NCBI GenBank assembly: GCA_964058805.1
Contig: CAXKVV010001278.1
Coordinates: forward strand, 1-35,304
Length of the DNA stretch: 35,304 nt
Reading direction: 5' to 3'
Source of the DNA: Schoenoplectus triqueter
Lineage: Eukaryota; Streptophyta; Magnoliopsida; Poales; Cyperaceae
Shown here: one piece after another, positions 28,150 through 35,304 of the stretch
Layout of the letters: the number at the start of each line of letters is the position of its first letter
Position numbering within the stretch: the first letter of the stretch is position 1
Made by a program: the position numbers and the translations under genes
The notes under the pieces: generated by a model
What the model was told of the DNA's origin: nothing
Seen by the model: the letters and a program-made list of their open reading frames with translations, nothing else
Database searches by the model: none

Positions 28150-31100
28150 TCACAACCACGGAGAGTTGTAAACGGGGGTGACAACAGACTTGGAATGGAG
28201 GTACTTGTCAAGAGCATCTAGCCCCATATCCTTGCCAAACCCACTCATTTTGAAGCCACCAAAGGGGCAATCAGCATCAAATGCAAAGTAACAATTGACC
28301 CAAATAACACCTGCCCGGATCGATCTAGAGACACGATTCGCTATGTTCAGGTCCTTAGTCACAATCCCTGCTCCAAGCCCATACCTCGTGTTGTTTGCTT
28401 TTTCTATTGCCTCTTCAATTGTCCTATTTCAAAATATATATAGGAACAACAGAAATGTGGTACGGTTAATGCTATGTCGTATGCATCTTATTAGTTCAGG
28501 ATATCTATACTCAATAGCGGTACTGCACTGGTACCATGTCAGTAGGGGCTATTTCACTTCTCCTGATCAATACTGAACTTGTACCTATTAGCATTCTGTG
28601 GTACTGTGTAACAAAATATGACAACATGAGTACAAAAATCAAATAACAATGACATACTTGAATTTCATAAGCGACATGACAGGTCCGAATATCTCTTCTT
28701 GCACAACTCTCATGTCGTCCTAAAAAGAAAATCAGAAATTTAATAAATGTAATACCAATATTGCAATTTACTTATCTTCAAATCAAGTCATGGAGAGAAA
28801 ATGACATACTAACCTTGACATCTGTAAAAATTGTAGGTTCAATATAGTAGCCTTTATCTCCACAAGCCTTTCCTCCGGTAAGTACTGTGGCCCCCTCTTC
28901 CTTACCAATGTCAATGTACTTCAGTACCTTCTCAAACTGTGCCTTGTCGACCTTCATTCAACAAATACAAGTACAAAAAGGTCAATAAGAATTGAAAAGA
29001 ATGTTGACATATTGTACCAATCATGAGAAATACGATAAACCTGAGGGCCTTGATGAATATTTGGATTAAATGGATCTCCAACAGTCCAATTATTTGCTGC
29101 CACAGCTGCCTTTCTGACAAATTGATCATATATTCCTTCTTGTACATACACACGGGACCCAGCTACACAGATCTCCCCCTGAATCAGGAGAAGAAGAAGT
29201 TCCAAATTATTCATGTTTTTATTTCATGAATTTGATCCATAACTGTTGTTTCTAGTCTTTGCAATACATGGTACTTTATAGCTGTGTATATTTTTTTTCT
29301 CTTTACAATTTAAATCATGGCTTGCTTAAGTCACTGAAAATGAGGACTTTCCTTACTCTCATCACAGATTGAGAAGAAAAGATATGGCAAAAAGTACCTT
29401 ATTTGTGAAAATGGCAAGCTGGGCAAGATTAACAGCCATGTCCACATCAGCATCATTGAAGATAATCAGAGGTGATTTACCGCCTAATTCAAGAGAAACT
29501 GATTTCAAGTTACTTTTCGCGGCTGCCTCCATGACAAGCCGACCAACCTCTGTTGACCCAGTGAAACTCACCTATCATCATAAATGGCAAGTGTTTCACT
29601 TTATTTATACAATAAAGGATGATTTTCTTCATTTTCATGATTCCCAGTATCAGTATAACATAAACCACTCTAAGCAAATAGAAAATAACTGAGAGAAGAG
29701 AAACCTTGTCAATATCCATATGGGAGGCAATGGCTGCACCAGCTGTTGGGCCAAATCCTGTGACAATATTCAGCACACCATCTGGTATCCCTGCCTATTT
29801 TTTTTCAAAATAAAAAAGAATACTAAAATCATAGAAAAATATTCTTTTACATAATGAAATAAACTATTGTACAGGACCAGAATATGTTTCAGTTAATGGA
29901 GTCCCGAAGGTATTACGTAGTAGAATAACCTAACTGATTATAAAATCTAAAGCTTAAAAAAAATCACCAAGTGTGCATTAATGCTTGTGTGCCGAAATTA
30001 AAAAATAAAATAAAAGCAAAACTAAGCATGCAGAACTTACACTGAAAAAGATAGATGAAAATATACAAATATAAAATCAATATTAAAAATAATACAAACA
30101 AAATATACATACCTGCTTAGCCAAGTGAGCATAGTACAGGGCTGAAAGGGGGCTTTGTTCAGCAGGCTTGACAACCATGGTGCAACCGGCAGCTAAGGCT
30201 GGGCTGACCTTGAAAAAGAACATGGTGGTAGGATAATTCCATGGTATGATGTGCCCCACTACACCAATAGGCTCCTTTAAAGTATACCCTTGTAATTCCC
30301 TTGAAAGTTTTAAGGTTTCCCCATGAATCTTGTCAGCAGCTCCTGCATAGTACCTGTCATACAATGACATGGTGAAGGAAATTATTGATAATCTAGATTT
30401 TGTTATATATAATAATTATAAAAATCATATTATTAATAATAAGAGTGATAAAAGCAAAATTTTAAATCTACGAATGGTAGCGCGCCACTGTCAGTGACGT
30501 TTTTACTGAAACACGTCACTGCCAGTAGCGTTTTTACTGAAACGCGATACTACCGGTGGCGTCTTTACTGAAACGCGCCACTACCGGTGGCGTCTTTACT
30601 GAAACGCGCCACTGCCGGTGGCGTCTTTACTGAAACGCGCCACTGCCGGTGGCGTCTTTACTGAAACACGTCACTGCCAGTGGCGCATTTGCCTAAAAAC
30701 GGGTTTTATAAATACACGCACAGATAAATACCTGCGCGGTTGGTATTTGTAGGAGACAAACGCGCCACTGGCAGTGGCGCGCTGCCATTCGTAGATTTAA
30801 AATTTTGCTTTTATCACTCTTATTATTAATAATATGATTTTTATAATTATTATAATTAAAAAAATCTGTTGATAATCATAGATATAACATGCATGTTTTT
30901 AATTTTCCATAAGGGGATAATTGTTTACTGAACCTGAGGAGGTGGGAGGCACTGGGGATGTCTACCAGTTTACCGAACTTGAACAGTTTTCCGGCATTTA
31001 TAGTGTCAAGTATTGCTAGATCTTCAATATGCTGATCTACAAGGTCGGCGAATTTCATCATTATCCTCCCTCTCTCCTGTAAAGGAAATATACATGTAAC

Positions 31101-33884
31101 ATCAGGCCAGTTCTAGCATTGCTGAAGGAGGAGAAATTTTTTTTGAAAAAGAGAAGAAACAGAAACAATCCTGATATGCACTGATACGAAGTCGCACGCA
31201 ATCCTACTCAGAACTCAGAAGATAATTTGAGCAAGCCAATTATTCAATTGAATATCTTTTAGATGGACTTCAGTTGTGCGAATTGTGTTGACCTTATTTA
31301 ACAGGCCATACAGATAATGGCTGGAAACAAAAGACCAAATGCAGTATTTTTTTGTTTTTGTTAAACTCAGTTTTTGGAGCCGTCCATGCAGAAACATCGA
31401 CTCTTAAAATTAGTGAAAGTTGGAATGTTAACATAAATCTAGAGGATTAAACTAAAGAATGTGTATATCAAAAGAAGATAACAAGCAATACGCATACATA
31501 GCCTGACATGCGGGGCCATGGGCCATGCTCGAACGCCTCCCGAGCTGCCTTCACCGCCAGGTCCACATCATCCTTCCCTCCCTCGGCCACTCTCGCAATC
31601 ACCTCCCCAGTGCGTGGGTCCCTTGTCTCAAATGTCTTCCCTGTCAGTGACATAGGACAAATTGACAACAAATTATATAATAAATTTCTGACAGAACAAA
31701 AATTCAAATGACGGGATTCTGTATTAGAAGTGAAAGTTTGTAAACATAGCTAAATTGGAGGATGCTTTTCTAAAATTTACAACCGGACAAAAGAAATTTC
31801 TGCTCCACATAGACACATAGTAGGACAAGGGAATAGCTTCAACACATGCAATTTAAATAACTTAATTACATAAAATATAATGTTTTACAGCAATTACGTA
31901 TCTACCCATTTTCACGGCAATAGTGAATGACAAAAACCTAGAGGTGGCAACAGAAAGGTCGAATCAGTTAGGTTGAGTCAAGTTAAATCAGATTAGATGA
32001 ATTTATATATTATTTTTTAAAATTTAAATTAATTTTAATTGAATCGTACGGATCAGATAAATTTGATTTAAAAAAAAAATCAGATCGAATCATATTTTAT
32101 CACCTCTACAACAACCATGTTGACCCCTCAAATTATTTTATGAACCATTGCAACAGTACAAGCTTAGAAAATTGCATTTGGCTGATGAGATGTTACCCAT
32201 GCCAAGAACATGCACCACACACAAATTACATTAGATAATATAAAATTTGTGAAGCCCGCAAAATTTTAATTCCCAGTGGCCTCATCAGCTTTTTGTCCAT
32301 GCTAGGTTAATGAAAGTAATGATACCACTTGCCAGTCACAAGACCTATAAGCGTATTACCATCAGACTCCTCTAGAATATTTCCTTACAATTATGCCCAA
32401 TTAAGATTTTAATGAAGATAGTAGTCGCCTTTACAGTTTTACTAAGTCGACCATCAATATTCATAAAATATTTAATAAGTTTTCTGCAAGTAAAAGTATA
32501 TAATTTTTTTTTATTCAAACGGAAAATTTCAACATTTCATATAAATTTAAAATTACCAGATTATTATATGATGAAATCCAATGAAAGAGAGAATGTACCA
32601 ACTCACATGTAATTTAAAGCAACTTTTGTTATTTGAAGTAATCTAATTTGACTCCTGGTTGAAACTGAAAGCAAGTATGGATCTCTTGACAACTGTTCTT
32701 TTTCTTAAACTACTTAAACAACAGATTTGAAATAAATTAAAAAAAATTAAAGTAGAAAAGCTTTTATTAAATAATATTTTTGAACTTATACATTAGTTGT
32801 CGTTCAAAGTATTTATTTTATATTCCATCAAAGCTTCTTAAATTTTGTCCGTTGCAAATGTCGTATAAATTTGAGATCCTTGATGAAATACCAAATGTCA
32901 CTTAAATTCATAAAATTTGAAATTCAACTAATTTATAAATTCAAAAATATGTTTGTATCTAATTTTTTATTGTTAAGATTTCTTGAATTTATTTAAAGAC
33001 AAATTATGAAGATTGTCAAAAATAATGGTGGTAAAAGATGCTCTCCATTTCGATGAAAACACGCAAATCAAACAATAAAAGTGTCATAGTGATTGGTGAA
33101 CAATTGTAAAATATAATAAGCTGCAAAACAGAGGCCAGCAATGTTTGTTTTATATATACTTGGCCATATGAGTGCATTCTCAGTTTACGATAAGGTTGTC
33201 AGCATTCCAAACAAGAGTTGTATTTTTGGAGGTCTTAAGTTGCACAAAAGTTTCTTTCTGCTTTGAATTTTGCTTTTCAAAGATTACTATGCCAAAGGTA
33301 CTTAGTAATATTTGGAAAGGGGAATCAGGAGATTACTATAATTTGATAAAAGCAAGAGGAACGAGCATTGAACTTTATTCCTTGAACAACAAGCCAAATA
33401 GTTTTTCCATTTTCTCTTGGAAGCATAAAAAAACATTATTTTTTAACTGAAATTTCATGATATTCAGTTCCTAATTAAATGGTATTTGCAACAAGGGACC
33501 CAAGCGCAAGAAAAAGAACTTATAAAAAAAAAAACAAAGTGACGCGAACTATTGTCTAATAATTGTGCAGACAAAAAAAATCTATTAAAAGAAATTAAGA
33601 TTTGCGAAATACAAGTTGTCTCATCTCAGTTCAAGTAAGAGGCCCAGCGAAATCTTCAATTAAATTTATTCAAGTAAGAGAACTAAGCAAAACTGCTGCT
33701 ATGATTTATGATACAACTCATATCAACTTCTATTAAACAGAACTGAGAACGAAAAGTTTTAGAGACAAATCGAACCAGATAATGCGTCGACGAAGCAGCC
33801 ATTGATGAAGAGCTGAGTGAACTTGATGTTAATCTCTGGTATCTCGAATCCCTCCTCGATTTGCCCGTTCGTTTCGCTTCCCAT
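28150..33884 (-). CDS. ALDH2C4-like: Cytosolic aldehyde dehydrogenase, ALDH2C (REF1-like), gene 2; 10 exons, 503 aa
   Basis: Same predicted reaction as gene 1: NAD(P)+-dependent oxidation of hydroxycinnamaldehydes or other aldehydes in the cytosol. Exons (minus strand order): 33776-33884, 31498-31640, 30934-31076, 30113-30353, 29705-29794, 29398-29571, 29041-29178, 28814-28951, 28658-28719, 28150-28423; all GT/AG. The joined CDS is 1512 nt with an open frame. Catalytic residues sit two positions after canonical ALDH2 numbers because of a longer N-terminus: Asn171 (IPWNY), Lys194, Glu197, Glu270 (LELGG), Cys304 (GEICVAG), Glu401 and Phe403. The ATG at 33884 begins MGSETNGQ; an upstream in-frame ATG at 34046 would lie upstream of the likely TATA box and is rejected. 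No transit peptide. The last exon is about 69% identical to gene 1. Intron 3 carries a Mutator-like MITE. Confidence 0.95.
30394..30868. mobile_element. Mutator-like MITE with 97-bp TIRs and perfect 9-bp target duplication
   Basis: Terminal inverted repeats at 30394-30490 and 30772-30868 (97 bp each, five mismatches). Target duplication TTGATAATC at 30385-30393 and 30869-30877, perfect and of the 9-bp length typical of Mutator-like elements. The middle is a GC-rich tandem array (30481-30697). The element lies inside intron 3 of ALDH gene 2; without it and one duplication copy the intron would be 96 bp. Confidence 0.9.
30481..30697. repeat. Seven 31-bp GC-rich tandem units, each a potential hairpin
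   Basis: Units start CGCGCCACTG or variants and end TTTACTGAAA, with exact 31-bp spacing; units 5 and 6 are identical. Each unit holds the inverted pair CGCCAC and GTGGCG around about 5 bp. The seventh is diverged (GCATTTGCCTAAA). The first unit overlaps the left TIR, so the array probably grew from the TIR edge. Confidence 0.9.
31939..32108. mobile_element. Small hAT-type MITE, 170 bp
   Basis: TAGAGGTGGCAA at the left and the inverse TTATCACCTCTA at the right. Flanks CAAAAACC (31931-31938) and CAACAACC (32109-32116), 7 of 8 equal, fit a hAT target duplication. The interior has GAATCAGTTAGGTTGAGTC and AAATCAGATCGAATC, decayed forms of the GGGTCGG array. It shares its TIR with family B. Confidence 0.75.
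32745..33050. mobile_element. Decayed palindromic MITE (family E)
   Basis: TTCCATCAAAGCTTCTTAAATTTTG pairs loosely with TTTGAGATCCTTGATGAAAT, as in the centre of the better copies at 18633-18988 and 23145-23530. The right end has GATTGTCAAAAATAAT. Ends are approximate. Confidence 0.45.
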
Positions 33885-34030
33885 GTCCAGAGAGAGAGAG
33901 GGAGAGAGGTGAGGAGGAAGGGAGTAGGAGTGAGTGAGAGAGAGAGAAAAAAAATGAAGAAACCGCTCTTGGTAGCGTCTATGGCGACAGTTATAGCCAC
34001 AAGGCCCACTCTTGAAGACGGTATATATGA
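33885..34030 (-). promoter_or_regulatory. Promoter and CT-rich 5' UTR of ALDH gene 2
   Basis: Minus-strand TCATATATAC at 34021-34030 can serve as a TATA box, about 140 bp before the ATG. Between them the minus strand is pyrimidine-rich with CTCTCTCT runs just before the start codon, a common plant 5' UTR feature. The two ALDH promoters share no evident sequence. Confidence 0.5.
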
Positions 34031-34950
34031 ACGAACGGGATTGCACCGCACGATTGATGCGGGATTTGGGCGCAAATATATTTACAAAACAAACCCTATA
34101 TTGTCTCCGAAATATAAATACTGTTGCAAATAGTTCCCTATAGCCTGATATTATTTTAATATTTGGAAGGACCTCTTAGTAACATTATAAATATGACCAA
34201 TGCCACTAGAAATTTTTTTATGGATATCTTTTCCCGCAATATTCACAACTTCTGCACATATTAAAAAATTAACAACGATACTTCATGTTTGAACAATAAA
34301 TTATGAAACAGACTAATAACTGTGTTCCACAAATGAGATGAGACGGGAGATAATGGAAGGGTAAGGAAAATAACGGAAAGTAGGATTCAATGGACATTTA
34401 AAATTTAAAATTTTGATTTGAATCTGCTACGATTTTTTTTTTAAAATGTAGGTTTTACTTTTTGAATTGCATTTGAAGGTTTTAATATCAAAATGTGTAT
34501 GATAACAATTCTATTTTCTATAATAAAATTAATAATTATAATAGTTAAATTAGTCTCAATAATAATTAGATCATCTTATTTTAAAAAAATATATCATGCA
34601 AGTTAGTTTAATTAGTATTGTAGTATTACATTATACTTTATTATGTATATTGTACATATTATTATAAATGTTTAAATATAAAATTCGATAATGATTCAAA
34701 TTTGATCCGACATTTGCTATATAAATTGATAAGAATTCACATTTGAATTCTCAAAATTTAAATAAATTTGATCTGCCTTTGATCTTATAATTTTTTAATG
34801 AATTCATATTTGGATGATATAAAATCTGATCAATTGATATCCCTAATAGAAAGGAAGAAAACTTTTAGTTATATCAACTTGATTAAGATATATAACAGGT
34901 ATTTTTGAACCGGTCAAAACTTTTAGTTATATTAACTTTTAGCCAAACTA
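34031..34950. other. Upstream region of ALDH gene 2, no gene recognised
   Basis: AT-rich DNA with no MITE family of this window recognised. The promoter side of gene 2 therefore looks free of close insertions for about 0.9 kb, unlike gene 1. Confidence 0.4.
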
Positions 34951-34954
34951 TATA

Positions 34955-35304
34955 TGAATTAGGCTACAGTGCTATGTGTAGCAAGGATGAGTCATGTGCT
35001 ACGGATTATTTCCGTCTTCAAAGTTTAGATGCTCAATTTGACCATTCAAAATATTTTTTATATGAAAATTTATTAGGGATCAAATTTTATATATTTTTTT
35101 AAATTTTTTTATTATTTCTAAAATAGCTAGAAAATCACTTCTTTTTAATGGTTCATAATAATTAAATCAAGTGATTTTCCAACTATTTTAAAAATAAAAA
35201 ATTATAAAATTTGGGTCTACAACTAGAATTTCATATAAAAATCATTTTGACCGGTCGGATCGATCATTTGACTGTAGCATACGGACCATCTGTGCTACGT
35301 GTAG
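34955..35304. mobile_element. Palindromic MITE related to family C, cut by window end
   Basis: Left TTAGGCTACAGTGCTATGTG with TAGCAAGG and GTGCTACGGA; right ACTGTAGCATACGGACC and GTGCTACGTGTAG. The arms pair around a centre near 35140 (GAAAATCACTTCTTTTTAATG with AAGTGATTTTCC). The layout is the same as family C subtype 2, but with GTGCTA in place of GTGCTTTGC. Confidence 0.65.

Larger units (their letters stand above)
31641..33775 (-). other. Intron 1 of ALDH gene 2 (2,135 bp)
   Basis: Donor after TCT G (33775-33774 GT), acceptor CTGACAG at 31642-31641. It contains the hAT-type MITE at 31939-32108 and a decayed family E palindrome at about 32745-33050. A 92-residue plus-strand frame at 33172-33450 has no recognisable domain and is read as chance. 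Confidence 0.85.

Noticed and set aside
30481..30697. CRISPR-like array of regular 31-bp repeats
   Set aside because: The units are contiguous with no spacers, the setting is a plant intron, and the array lies within a TIR-bounded transposon.
33172..33450. 92-residue plus-strand frame in intron 1 of ALDH gene 2
   Set aside because: No domain recognised, antisense to a real gene, AT-rich composition typical of intron sequence.
33885..34046. Upstream in-frame ATG at 34046 extending ALDH gene 2 by 54 residues
   Set aside because: The extension is Ser/Leu/Pro-rich translation of a CT-rich 5' UTR, begins upstream of the likely TATA box, and has no counterpart in gene 1, which starts at the equivalent of the 33884 ATG.
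1..35304. tRNA, rRNA or conserved small RNA genes
   Set aside because: No cloverleaf with a proper T-loop (GGTTCRANNCC) or rRNA core was noticed on either strand. A covariance-model scan could still find one.

Overview
This looks like AT-rich nuclear DNA from a flowering plant, most likely a monocot. The reasons are two many-exon genes with clean GT/AG introns, a small single-domain GNA-type mannose-binding lectin (a protein type that is mostly monocot), plant promoter signals, and a dense load of MITEs and simple repeats. The exact genus cannot be told from the sequence; a yam-like or Asparagales-like genome would fit. Nothing bacterial, plastid-gene-like or viral was recognised.

Layout. 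1-2.6 kb holds repeats: the end of a GGGTCGG-type MITE, a probable CACTA remnant with a perfect hAT-type MITE (404-737) inside it, and degenerate TTTAGGG-like DNA. 2.67-3.34 kb is the lectin gene on the plus strand, intronless, with TATA box and poly(A) signal. 3.7-6.1 kb is MITE and probable LTR-retrotransposon debris. 6.6-16.1 kb is aldehyde dehydrogenase gene 1 on the minus strand: 9 exons, 501 aa, with a first intron of 6,487 bp full of transposon remnants. 16.2-28.1 kb is a transposon-filled spacer. It includes a chain of palindromic elements separated by TA/GA microsatellites at 20.16-22.95 kb. 28.15-34.03 kb is aldehyde dehydrogenase gene 2, same strand: 10 exons, 503 aa. After that come AT-rich sequence and a truncated palindromic element at the window end.

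The two aldehyde dehydrogenases are an old head-to-tail tandem pair of the cytosolic ALDH2C (REF1-like) type. By family knowledge these oxidise coniferaldehyde and sinapaldehyde to ferulic and sinapic acids. I joined all exons by hand; both reading frames are intact and all catalytic positions are kept. The last exons are about 69% identical (62 of 90 residues by hand count), so the duplication is not recent. The genes differ in one intron: gene 1 has exons 3 and 4 fused, whereas gene 2 keeps that intron, which has been enlarged from about 96 bp by a Mutator-like MITE with a perfect 9-bp target duplication.

The most distinctive content is the mobile DNA: (i) a Mutator-like MITE carrying seven 31-bp GC-rich hairpin repeats, with a decayed relative elsewhere in the window; (ii) palindromic MITEs strung between TA/GA tracts in two clusters; (iii) hAT-type MITEs with readable 8-bp target duplications, one with a related unoccupied site in the same window. 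No new enzymatic or defence system was found.
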